Shown here: positions 51,033-62,115 of the stretch, piece after piece | How the letters are laid out: every line of letters starts with the position of its first letter | Numbering within the stretch: position 1 is the first letter of the stretch | NCBI RefSeq assembly: GCF_000972845.2 | Contig: NC_040019.1 | Span: forward strand, 11,919,001 to 11,983,000 | Source: Larimichthys crocea | Lineage: Eukaryota > Chordata > Actinopteri > Sciaenidae | Length of the DNA stretch: 64,000 nt | Reading direction: 5' to 3' | The notes under the pieces: model-generated | The model's database searches: none | What the model was told of the DNA's origin: nothing | The model's input: the letters and a program-made list of their open reading frames with translations, nothing else | Program-made: the position numbers and the translations under genes

Positions 51033-52647
51033 GTCGGTTGAACAATCTTAGACCGAAACATTATGCTAACCATCTATCCTGTCCGCTAGCCTGTTTCAAA
51101 GGGACCACATGGAGTTTGTCTTGCAGACGCTTGGAAATACCTGTACTGACGACCAATGTGTTTATTTCTTTGCCTGCTAACTTGTTTTGTTTTTCTGTGG
51201 ATGTTCCTGAACTGACTACAAATGGTATTTTAAGTTTCTAGAACACATGCGAAGATGCAACTACCTGCCTTTGCTGACATGAGCCTTGAAGTGTAGCTGT
51301 CCACTCAGTTCATGAGGGACAGCAGCTGAAACTAATGCAACATTTAGTGGGCAAAGTTTAATAAAACCACTGCAGAACAACACAAAGCTTCACAATCTTA
51401 AAGAAAAGTTGATGACAGTTGTGTTTGACTGCATTAGTTTGTGCTGTGTACCTCCTAAACTGACAGTAGGTCTTTTTTTAGATGTAAATAATCACATTTA
51501 CTACGTAGGTTAGCTTTAAGGTGGTGTTTGCATCTTGGCATGTTGGGAGAATTTCCTCTGGAAACTTTTAATCCGAGGCATACGTACTTGATACCTTTAA
51601 AATAAAACGACAGTCAAAAATGGAGTGTGACACAGAAGATGTCTCATGCTTTCTGTCCTTTTTTTTTCCAAATTGACTTTTGCCCGAAAACACCAACGTG
51701 TACGCAAAGCAGTTCACCTGGGATTTAATTTTGCTGTGCTGATATCCTAAAGGCCAGAGCAAATTCTAACCAAGACTAAAGTTACTGCAGTTAAGGTGAT
51801 TTAAAATATCACAATGCTGATTTGACTAAAAAGGTGCTGTCAGCCTTTCTACAGAACGTCGCTGCATGCGATGGGGTGATGTTTTATTGCCACATCTATG
51901 CAGTAAGCAGTTGTAACCAAATTCCAATAGTGCATTTATTCTTTTGAATCACCTTGATCTGCAGTGGCCCCAACTTGTGTTTCATTTGTACAGCCTTTTG
52001 TATGTGTGTCTTTATCACATAACCCAGTTTTTCCCCCAGCAAGGTAGGCTAAGGGGTCCTGCCTAACCCCGAATGCCAACCACAGGACCCCATTTCTTTG
52101 CCTTCATGAAGAAACTGCAACTGAGAGGTGGCGTAGAGGGACGAACCCTGGAAAATGTCGTCCATTTGGGTTCTTACGGATAGGTATTTATGTGCTCGGG
52201 TTTGTGTGAATGTAACTCTCTTTGCAGATGTAGAAGTAATGATGAGTGTTACAGGGGGGAATTGAACCCTGTAAGGTAAGAGGCGAGTTGCTTTGTTTGT
52301 TTTTTCTTTTGTTTTTGTCTTTTGATGTAGCGTTGTTGGTTTGTAAGACTTGTCCTGGAAGGAAATAGCAGCAGGAAGCTTGCTAGGTATCTTAAGAACA
52401 CTATCGACAATTAAGCCCAAGGACTTAATTAGGACATTATTGTGTTCTAAGTATTTAGAGAAATGTTCACAACTTGTAGTATTTTACAAGTATACTGTAC
52501 TCCCTCTTGACAGACTTACAGACGTAGAGCATTTTTCTTGTTGTAAACTTTGGGTTTTAGGTCCCCCTCCCTTGGTAAGTAGGTCCATGTTGTGCTTAAA
52601 AGTCTCTGTCGACTTCTTTCTCTCTAATCCTTTTTATCATCCAACAG
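51033..52647 (+). other. sfswap: sfswap intron 1
   Basis: 1,615 bp, GT-AG, with a strong polypyrimidine tract and branch-like CTAAT before the acceptor. The only structure noted is an exon-like segment at 52228-52275. Confidence 0.85.
52228..52275 (+). other. sfswap: Candidate in-frame cassette exon in sfswap intron 1
   Basis: 48 nt between an acceptor (CTCTCTTTGCAG) and a near-consensus donor (TAAG|GTAAGA). It keeps the phase of the exon 1-exon 2 junction and has no stop. Inclusion would add 16 residues, CRSNDECYRGELNPVR, between R67 and Y68 and so split the DRY motif. This could be a regulatory or decoy exon, or chance. No transcript evidence is available here. Confidence 0.3.
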
Positions 52648-52811
52648 ATACGATGGGCGTGGTCACTTACATGACCTCTCAGAGTATGACAGTGGGTCAT
52701 GGAATACATCCTACCAGCTGTCGGAGGAAGAGGACAGGATTGAGGCGCTGTGCGATGAGGAGCGGTACCTGGCTCTGCACACTGACCTGCTGGAAGAGGA
52801 AGCAAGACAAG
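52648..52811 (+). CDS. sfswap: sfswap coding exon 2 (residues 67-122)
   Basis: Completes R67 and continues [14 protein letters not shown] (68-81), a short serine/tyrosine segment ([13 protein letters not shown]) and [19 protein letters not shown]. It thus carries both signatures that name the DRY_EERY domain: DRY at 66-68 (shared with exon 1) and EERY at 104-107. The acceptor is ATCCAACAG|ATACG and the donor CAAG|GTGGGC. The exon is 164 nt and ends one base into codon 122. The sequence is strongly conserved in character and free of stops in this frame; the longer frame that covers the exon in another phase is a shadow. Confidence 0.95.
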
Positions 52812-55497
52812 GTGGGCAAGGGTTGCTGGTTCTGACACTGGGCAATCAGAATATTTATGGCACTTTTGTGATTAATGTGAATCTTCCCTTAGTGGGTCAT
52901 GCTGGGTGATAGTAAATATTTGCTTTATTTGTGAATGAATCATGGTCTGTCATACTTAATGAAGACCAACAGCTAGTGAGTAGACACATTTTTGCAACAT
53001 ATCTCTGTGCTGTTTCAGTGGCTTATGATAGCAAACATTTGCTCATGTCACTACTTTCCTCCTGGCATAATGTTACGACACTTAAAAATGGCTTGTGTTC
53101 CACTGACAGATATTAATTGCCATCTGCACCAGTGTTGTATTTTTCTGGCAGATACCAATCCTTGCGGGGAGCTGTTACTCAGGCGTAAAATGTTTATTGC
53201 GGATGCAGGGAAGTGTGCGATAAGTCAATTAAAAGTTGCTGCACTTGCTAGTCGGCACCAGAAATACTAGTCGGTTTAACTAATTGTTATATTTGATTAA
53301 TGTACAATGCCAATTAACTGTTGCGTCTTAGCGCTGCCCCTGATAGTTTCACAATGTGGTCTTTGTTACGCTTTAGGAATTAAGTTAGCTGATGTAGCGT
53401 TGGCTTATCTGTTCTCTGAAAGCTGTAACATTATCATCTGTAATTTTACATTATGGCAGATGACTTGTCATCTGTGTTTTGTTGTTCACATTGCCAAGTC
53501 AATCCAGCCATCGCTGGAAAAAATATAAAGGCATCATGTAAGCACCTCATGCCGACACGATTGTCATCATTTAAGCATGTGTAACGGGATATATCGGAGT
53601 GTGTAACCTAACGGAGTTAACTTGTGAAGTGTGTCTGTGTGTGTGTGTGTATTTTGAATAAGACTGTTTACTCAGCATTTTCTTTTTTTTTAGACTAGTC
53701 GACCAGTTTACATTTAAATTTCGATTTAATCAACAGCGAAATTTGTCGTCAGAAACATCTCTAGTTGCAGAGCAAGCCATACCATGAACATTACCAACAT
53801 GGCACATCAGCACGACCGCTGTCTAATTGAAATGCCCCCAAAACCGTGACACTTTGTTTATTACAGCCTTTATTACTGATGTTTCATTAAACTAATTGCT
53901 TCCTCAAGTCACCATTTCAGCAGTAGTCTGTGTCGCCCTGCTGTTTAGAATCAAAATATTCATTCTTCTCTCAGGCAGTGAGTGTTTTAAAGTCCAGCAA
54001 CTTTTTAATCTGCGCCCTATGACCTTTTTTTTTTTTTTTAAGCACTTGTCCAAAAGACTTAGGTTAATATAACAAGCCAGTCTGTACAAACAAAAATTAA
54101 TATATTCTTTAATCAGGGCTTCTTAACGGAGGACAAATCTTCAACAGTGTACCCGCATTCAGCTCTGTCTCATTAAAAAGTAGTGGCTTTGACTCCGAGC
54201 TCTCGAGCTGCCATCTCTATGGAAATCACTTTCCACTGTGGGAATTTTGCATCTCAGTGCTTTTACATTGTCATGAAACAGGCTGTTTTGATGACAAAGC
54301 ACCTTTCTGAAAGACAGACTTAATGACTGTAATTGAATTAATAAGGCACAGTTTTAAGTGAAATATGGTGTCTTGTGCCCAAACTGACGGGACAGAATGA
54401 GTCAGCTAATGATATGTGTCACACACACACACTTACTCACTCACTGCAGAAGGTTCATCCCCCAGGCTGGTTTGCCCTTGAATTTGGAGGCCTGACCCCA
54501 TTCGCTCAGGCTATTACCCATCTGTCCATGGTAGGGACAGTGGGAAGGCATTAGAAATATTGATAGTTTTAGTGGGAATTTTGCCCTTGCTTCTTCAATA
54601 AAGATATAGGTCTCAATGAATTTCATAAGAGAGGAGTTGTGTTGTCTGCCGCAAGTAACCATGTACATTTGTCTAGCAACCGGGCATTAAGTTCTCTCTC
54701 TTTTTTATTGATCGGGTGCTTGTACATGGACAAGCCATCATTTAGAATAGTGTCTCTCAGTTACATCAACTCTATATTTTTTATGCCATCAATAACATTA
54801 TTATATCTTGTATATCTGAACTACCATCAGTTTTTATTTATCACTGAGTGTCACTGTAAATCTCACCATAAAACGCCAAAACAATACCTGTGTGTCCCGG
54901 TAGCAAAATGACTTACTTTGGACACAATAAATACATTTTTTTTAGAGACTGTTTTGTCGAGTATCACAGATTCTCAAAGGCATGAGTGATATTGTTGGAG
55001 CACAAGTGAAAGCCTTTATAAAATACAGTACATTAAAAAGTAAAATCAGATTCTGGTCTGTGCCAGGCCCCTTGGTGATATTTGCTTGGGCAAATCTGGA
55101 CACAGTAAATGTACCGTGCACCAAAACAACTGCATGACCAGAATTAAATCCTGGAGCAGTTTGTCTGTGTCGGGATCTGACCCAACTACAATACAAAGTG
55201 TATTCTGCAAGCTTGAGCGAAACTGCTTCTATAGCCAAGTGTGATTTACATACTGGGATGCGGATTAGGGAAATCAACAGTTGCTGGCAGCTACTAGGAA
55301 TGAATTAGGTCTGACCTTGTCTTACAGCCCAGTATGTTTCCTTCTTCATATTTGAGGAGCTAGGACCTTCTTCTTCTTATTCTCTGGTTGTTTGTGCCAG
55401 GCCTTGATTGAATATGGAAAACTGCAGTCAGTTTGTGCGATTTGATTTAAAACGATAAATTCTGTTGTAACTTTTTCTCCATTATTGGTTTTCACAG
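52812..55497 (+). other. sfswap: sfswap intron 2
   Basis: 2,686 bp, GT-AG. It holds a short GT repeat (53636-53650) and a poly-T run near 54026-54041. No gene or named transposon was seen. Confidence 0.85.
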
Positions 55498-55629
55498 AGG
55501 AGGAGTACAAACGTCTGAGTGAGGCTCTGGCTGATGAAGGCTCGTACAATGCGGTGGCTTTCAAATACAGTGCTGACTACTATGACCCCTCTCAGCCCAC
55601 AGAAGAGGAGGATGCCAACAGGGAAACCG
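55498..55629 (+). CDS. sfswap: sfswap coding exon 3 (residues 122-166)
   Basis: 132 nt encoding [20 protein letters not shown] (122-141), followed by [23 protein letters not shown]. The [10 protein letters not shown]...GSYNAV...YDPS block is highly characteristic of SFSWAP and closes the N-terminal conserved region. An acidic linker follows. The acceptor is GGTTTTCACAG|AGG and the donor ACCG|GTGAGAA. It enters and leaves in phase 1. Confidence 0.95.
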
Positions 55630-57958
55630 GTGAGAACTCGCATCATACACAAACCTGTTTAGTGAGTCAGATAGTTAGTCACTCTCGGATACATATGGAG
55701 TGGTCAGATATGTGCATACGCACACTTTGTGTAGGAACAGTGTGACTAAACTGGGAAAGCAAAACACACGAGTCAGCTTTTAATGCTAGAGCAGGTGCTT
55801 TGTACATTAAACAAACACTTTGTAGAAAACACAATGACTACCACATATTCTTGTGAACTTAGGGTCATTCAAAGTAATCACATAATATTGTGCACGTAAA
55901 TGTACTACCGTAAAAAGCATGAAAGCAATGAAAACGTTCCCTTGAAGACCACACTCATGTGGGTCACTGTGCAGTTCTGGCTGTGCCTGTGTTTTTCTTG
56001 GGATTGATTGATTTATAAGGTGTCAGCAGCAGTAATGATAACAATAACTGCATGACCGCAATATGGTCGGGTTGACCATGACATTTTGGCAACCTATGAA
56101 TATTGACGCAGCTCTGCCTCTGATTGATCAACAAGTCAAGGGATACCATTGCACTAGAGCTGACGTTGCATGGTACAATGGCTCTCCTCAGCGTCCAGAC
56201 CTTTCACTTTACTAGCAGTTGAGAAATTAGGACTTTTCTTGGTCTTGAGAAGCTGCAGAGTTTATTAATTAACATATGCTGTACATTTTTTCCAGATGGA
56301 CAATTTGCTAGTGAAGTTTTCTTCATTACGCACTGTTCTATTCCCAACAATGGTGTCAAGTCTTTTCCAATGAAAGTAGCTGGTACTATTTCCAGAAGTT
56401 GATAAAAGTCAATTTGAAAGTATTTCCTATCTTTGCTGAGCAAGAGTTATCAGCAAGGGATTTAAGGCCTGTCTTGTATAGAAGCCAAATAAAGGCAGGT
56501 TGAATTCAGTGATTGAAGCAAATAAAAGCCTGTGCTATTACTTTAAGTTAAAGTTTTATGGTATCTAATCCGTGCAACTATCTGCAGATACAATGAATAC
56601 AGTTGAATCTCTGCCCACAGAACCACAATAAATGTCATAAACATATCTGCAATTTAATTTAATTCAAGAATATCCCTTTATTTGTAATAATTCCGTATTT
56701 AAACCCACAGTTGTAGCATTAAAAAAAGATTTTAAAATGTTAGCCATGAGTGGAAGGAGGTTTAACATTTAGACTGCTTAACACCTGTGAACACCAGCAA
56801 AAACTTTGGTTGTCATCCATCCGTATGACATGACACACAGACACACAGACACTTCTGCAACTTTAAATATTTGATGTAGAGATTGCTGGAAGCACTTTGT
56901 CCCAGCCGGTGGCTCGACAGTTAAGATGCTAGATGCCTCTCTCTCTCTTGGGAGATTGTAGAGCTGAGCCTAGGGTATAAATACATCTGCCAAATCTCCA
57001 GAATTTGTCTTTTGGGAATAAGTCAATCAAGGTCATGTCACACTGGCCATTAATATTTTGAGCTGATTTCCATCAGTTTTAGTTTTCACAAATGCAAAAT
57101 CGTTTAAAAGAAACCCTCCACCACAGTCCAGATTTATAGCTGCAATGAGAGTGTGTTCGGGCTGACAGTTACAGTGACACAATATTAATCAAAACATTGT
57201 CACTATTTTTAGCTCTGAGGGCAAGCCAAATAAGCCAGAAGGTTGATTGCAGCATAATTAATCTTGTTTCTGTCTAAACATGACAAATCTTGGTCTTACC
57301 TACCTGTAAATCCTCCACATTAATTGTTACCCAGGAATTTTACCAATACATCCATTCCATATCCTGTCAAAATAAAGAACTTGATATGAATGTGCTCTGT
57401 ATCTGTTAGCCCATATTATTTAAATTTACTCACTTAATCATCACCAAAATACCTGAATTGCACACATTTCTGCCTATGTACTGGCTATCACAAACTACTT
57501 TAATCCGTTCACCTTGGTTTTCCCTTCAGTTCCTCTCCCCACACACACGCACACACACCTACACCTCTACACACACACCTCTGCTTGCCTTTTTCGGTTT
57601 CCCTCTCCCTTGTCTGCTGTGTTGACGTTTCCCTGTCCTCAGCAGTATATTTTATTAAGCCACCCAAAAAAAACTCATTGCGTGGTGCAGCATTGACTGA
57701 TCACAGCAGATGGATCAGTGTATCTCTACTAGTTTCCACTTGACCGCTACATTTTTGGTGGTGTACATTCATGTGGTGGAATAATGTGCTTCACCCCTTT
57801 ATAAAAAAAATAAAAAAAATAAATGTTTCTGGTACTCCAAATTATTCTCAAGTTACTGCTCAGCTCTGTATACATATCCCTTGGGACATATTTGCTTTTT
57901 GTTAGAAGTGACTAACAAAAGGTAATCTATGTTTTGTCTTAATATCTTTTCACTTTAG
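55630..57958 (+). other. sfswap: sfswap intron 3
   Basis: 2,329 bp, GT-AG. It contains a CA-rich stretch (about 57540-57580) and, from 57700, the start of the first copy of the 2.1-kb duplicated block. A possible decayed tRNA-derived SINE near 56905-57000 is too degraded to support. Confidence 0.85.
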
Positions 57959-59816
57959 TAGAAGAGGCAGAGCCAGAGGAGAGTGAGGAACCGTTTGTTG
58001 CTCCCCCAGGGCTTGCTATCCCTCCTGATGTGGAACTGGTGAGTATTAAATATCCAGCTAGCTTTCACTCTTCCACAGGGTATAAACAAACATTTAAACA
58101 TGCATATATACAGTGGCTTTACACAATAACAGGAACATCAGTAGACTATAATGTAATCCAATACAAAAAAGCCTCTTTGAAGTATTTTGTATTTTGATAT
58201 GATAATAAGGAAACAGATTTTGATGTCATTGTCAAACAACTCTTTAATCAGCAACCTGTGATCACTCCAGAATCAGCTATTAGGCTTGTTCGTGTTGAGA
58301 TGGGGCTGCACAGAATTGATCAATGGCGATCACCGCAGGCATGCTGGGTTCAACGTTTATTTATTTTTATTGGAAGTCTTAATTTATTAGGAATTTTGAT
58401 TTCATTAGTCTGATTTAACAGACTTGTTGACAGCATTTTTTATCGCAGAGGCTGAATACATTTAGCAGCTTTTATTAATCATTCTTCATAGTTCTTAATC
58501 ATAGACTTCATACAATGAGTCATATGATTACTCAAGTCTCTAATATAACCATTACTTCACCTACTTGTTTAATTCCTGAAATTTCACAGAAGCACAGATG
58601 TAAAGCCCTGACAGTCTGATTATCTGACGAGATGAATAATTGTCTTTCATTTCTGCCTTTCCTCCTCCTGTGTTTTGACTCCTATTAATCTTATGGAGTT
58701 GCTAGTTTGAGAAGGACAGATCCAGCAATCATGTCTGCACAGCTGATTTACTGAATGTAGAGGCAAGCTGATATGATAGCATTCGTTAGATTTGAGCCTA
58801 TCCACATTTTTATATAACATAATATGTGGTTAATATGAAGGTTACACCATAAAAACATAATTAGGCTAACAACTATTGGAGACTGAGTACAAGCTGAATA
58901 GATTAGTCTCTGATAACATCTTTTTAAGAATCAGGCTCAGATTTAATAGGATGTAAATGTTTCTTTGACTTGTATAAATTACACAGATTAAAAAAAAACG
59001 AAGGCTGCTGGAAACTGTCCGCCTTGACTGCAGCCTTTTGTCACTTCCCCTCTGCTGCCACTGCTAGATGAGGTGCAGTTCATCTCGAATGAGCCTATAG
59101 ATTGGGAGAATGTCAATAGTCTCATACCATTGTTAACCGCACAATAAATTCTTATATTACAGAATAAATGATTATTTACATTAGTGATTAATCTGTCAAT
59201 ATATTTTTTTTATAATTTGACTAATCATTTAGTTTGTAAATTGTCAGAAAATTATGTAAATCATAGCCCAACATAATTTTTTTTTGAGGCTATCAGCAGT
59301 TCAAAACCCAAACACATTCAATTCGACGCTTCACACTGACAAAACATGTAATGGTAACTGCAGGCAAAAAGTAATAGCCTGAAAAATTAAAAATGCATTG
59401 CTGTTACTTTGTTCTATCTGGTTTTTCTGTGTCAGACGTTTTCCCTGAGGACTACGTCAGACCGCAACCACAACCCTTGATGATCCCTTTCAGCTTCCTC
59501 TTTCTTATGCATGAGAGGAAAGACAAACTTTTATGTGGCTGTATGCATATTCAGTATACAATGCTGGGTATACAGCCAAAACACCCCTGTGCATACATGT
59601 AGCGCACAACATAGCTGCAGTATATGATATGCATATAATATTTGTTTGTGCTCCCTAGATTTTGAAGCAATATTCCTCTCTCTGAATACACCTCAGTGTA
59701 TTTATCACCTTTACTTTAAAGACATTTTTGGATTTTTCGTTTTATTTCACAGAGAATGTCAGGCAGTATTGGGAGAGAGCAGGGAATTAATGTAAGACTG
59801 CAAACTTACCAGGATA
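57700..59816 (+). repeat. Duplicated block, copy 1 (contains exon 4)
   Basis: 2,117 bp covering the end of intron 3, exon 4 and the start of intron 4. It is followed directly by a second copy in the same orientation starting at 59817. This copy has intact splice sites and frame and is the trustworthy one. It also retains the empty target site of the hAT element found in copy 2 (CTCTGAAT followed by ACACC, near 59685). Confidence 0.9.
57959..58038 (+). CDS. sfswap: sfswap coding exon 4 (residues 166-192)
   Basis: 80 nt encoding an acidic linker and the conserved PFVAPPGLAIPPDVEL, equivalent to the segment just before the first SURP domain in other SFSWAP proteins. The acceptor is TTTTCACTTTAG|TAG and the donor ACTG|GTGAGT. 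Phase 1 in, phase 0 out. It restores an exact frame of 576 nt over exons 1-4. A damaged second copy is present at 60066-60141. Confidence 0.93.
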
Positions 59817-60065
59817 ATCACAGCAGATGGATCAGTGTATCTCTACTAGTTTCCACTGACCGCACATTTTTGGTGGTGTACATTCATGTGGTGGAATAAT
59901 GTGCTTCACCCCTTTAAAAAAAAAAAAAAAAATGTTTCGGTACTCCAAATTATTCTCAAGTTACTGCTCAACTCTGTAACATATCCCTTGGGACATATTT
60001 GCTTTTTGTTGAAGTGACTAACAAAAGGTAATCTATGTTTTGTCTTAATATCTTTTCACTTTTAG

Positions 60066-60141
60066 AAGAGGCAGAGCCGAGGAGAGTGAGGAACCGTTTG
60101 TTGCTCCCCCAGGGCTTGCTATCCCTCCTGATGTGGAACTG
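60066..60141 (+). pseudogene. Second copy of sfswap exon 4, frame-broken
   Basis: Corresponds to 57959-58038 but is 76 nt instead of 80. Bases are missing at the acceptor (TTTTAGAAGAGG against TTTAGTAGAAGAGG) and within the GCCAGAGGAG segment, which reads GCCGAGGAG. The PFVAPPGLAIPPDVEL part and the GTGAGT donor are unchanged. If spliced in after exon 4 it would shift the frame before the SURP domain. It is most likely an artefact and should not be annotated as an extra exon. Confidence 0.8.
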
Positions 60142-61751
60142 GTGAGTATTAAATATCCAGCTAGCTTTCACTCTTCCACAGGGTATAAACAAACATTTAA
60201 ACATGCATATATACAGTGGCTTTACACATAAACAGGAACATCAGTAGACTATAATGTAATCCAATACAAAAAGCTCTTTGAAGTATTTTGTATTTTGATA
60301 TGATAATAAGGAAACAGATTTTGATTCATTGTCAAACAACTCTTTAATCAGCAACCGTGATCACTCCAGAATCAGCTATTAGGCTTGTTCGTGTTGAGAT
60401 GGGGCTGCACAGAATATCAATGCGATCACCGCAGGCATGCTGGGTTCAACGTTTATTTATTTTTTGGAAGTCTTAATTTATTAGGAATTTTGACTTCATT
60501 AGTCTGATTTAACAGACTTGTTGACAGCATTTTTTATCGCAGAGGCTGAATACATTTAGCAGCTTTTATTATCTTCTTCATCGTTCTAATCATAGACTTC
60601 ATACAATAGTCATATGATTACTCAAGTCTCTAATATAACCATTCTTCACCTACTTGTTTAATTCCTGAAATTTCACAGAAGCACAGATGTAAGCCCTGAC
60701 AGTCTGATTATCTGACGAGATGAATAATTGTCTTTCATTTCTGCCTTTCCTCCTCTGTGTTTTGACTCCTATTAATCTTATGGAGTTGTTAGTTTGAGAA
60801 GGACAGATCCAGCAATCATGTCTGCACAGCTGATTTACTGTATGTAGAGGCAAGCTGATATGATAGCATTCGTTAGATTTGAGCCTATCCACATTTTTAT
60901 ATAAATAATTGTGGTTAATATGAAGGTTACACCACTAAAAACATAATTAGGCTAACAACTATTGGAGACTGAGTACAAGCTGAATAGATTAGTCTCTGAT
61001 AACATCTTTTTAAAATCAGGCTCAGATTTAATAGGATGTAAATGTTTCTTTGACTTGTATAAATTACACAGATAAAAAAAACGAAGGCTGCTGGAAACTG
61101 TCCGCCTTGACTGCAGCCTTTTGTCACTTCCCCTCTGCTGCCCCTGCTAGATTGTGCAGTTCATCTCGAATGAGCCTATAGATTGGGAGAATGTCCATGT
61201 CTCATACCATTTTAACCGCACAATAAATTCTAATTACAGAATAAATTGATTATTTACATTAGTGATTAATCTGTCAATATATTTTTTTATAATTTGACTA
61301 ATCATTTAGTTTGTAATTGTCAGAAAATTATGTAAATCATAGCCCAACATAATTTTTTTTTGAGGCTATCAGCAGTTCAAAACCCAAACCACATTACTTC
61401 GACGCTTCCAACTGACAAAACTGTAATGGTAACTGCAGCAAAAAGTAATAGCCTGAAAAATTAAAAATGCATTGCTGTTACTTTGTTCTATCTGGTTTTT
61501 CTGTGTCCGACGTTTTCCCTGAGGACTACGTCAGACCGCAACCACAACCCTTGATGATCCTTTCAGCTTCCTCTTTCTATTGCATGAGGGAAAGACAAAC
61601 TTTTATGTGGCTGTATGCATATTCATATACAATGCTGGGTATACAGCCAAAACACCCCTGTGCATACATGCAACGCACAACATAACTGACAGTATATGAT
61701 ATGCATATAATATTTGTTTGTGCTCCCTAGATTTTGAAGCAATATTCCTCT

Positions 61752-61759
61752 CTCTGAAT
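61752..61759 (+). repeat. Target-site duplication (left) of hAT element
   Basis: CTCTGAAT, repeated exactly at 62767-62774. It occurs once, uninterrupted, in copy 1. Confidence 0.9.
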
Positions 61760-61865
61760 TAGGGATGTAAACAGTTAATCGATTAATCGGTTAATTGTTG
61801 AAAAGAATTTAATCGATTAAATTAATTAATCGGGTTAACTGAATCTAGGGCCATTTTCCACAGGA

Positions 61866-61875
61866 NNNNNNNNNN
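61866..61875. other. Assembly gap (10 N) with overlapping flanks
   Basis: The 34 bp left of the gap (61832-61865) are identical to the 34 bp right of it (61876-61909). The gap is therefore not missing sequence but an unrecognised overlap between two contig ends inside the hAT element. Confidence 0.95.
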
Positions 61876-61929
61876 GGGTTAACTGAATCTAGGGCCATTT
61901 TCCACAGGAGTTTTTTTCAGTGAGATTTC

Positions 61930-62115
61930 ATGGTGTCGCCAGTTGAGGGCGCCATAGCGAACGTACCTGAACGCAACGCGGCGACAGACTCGGAGTGGAG
62001 TGTGGAGCATTTCAAACTAAGTAATGATGACAAAGACGCTCAGTGTAAACTCTGCGTTGCTACGTTTAAGTTCAGCTTCAAAAGATACCACCTTCAAAAC
62101 CTGCAGCCGTGTTGA
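61930..62115 (+). pseudogene. BED zinc-finger fragment of hAT transposase
   Basis: 61 codons. The segment from SEWSVEHFKLS to DAQCKLC resembles the start of a ZBED-type finger in hAT transposases. The paired histidines are degraded (YHLQNLQPC, then stop). There is no downstream transposase core. Confidence 0.65.

Noticed and set aside
52350..52835. 161-codon + strand frame over sfswap exon 2
   Set aside because: It is in a different phase from the conserved sfswap frame and runs through intron 1, so it is a shadow.
56905..57000. Possible tRNA-derived SINE
   Set aside because: Box A and box B are too degraded and no second copy was seen.
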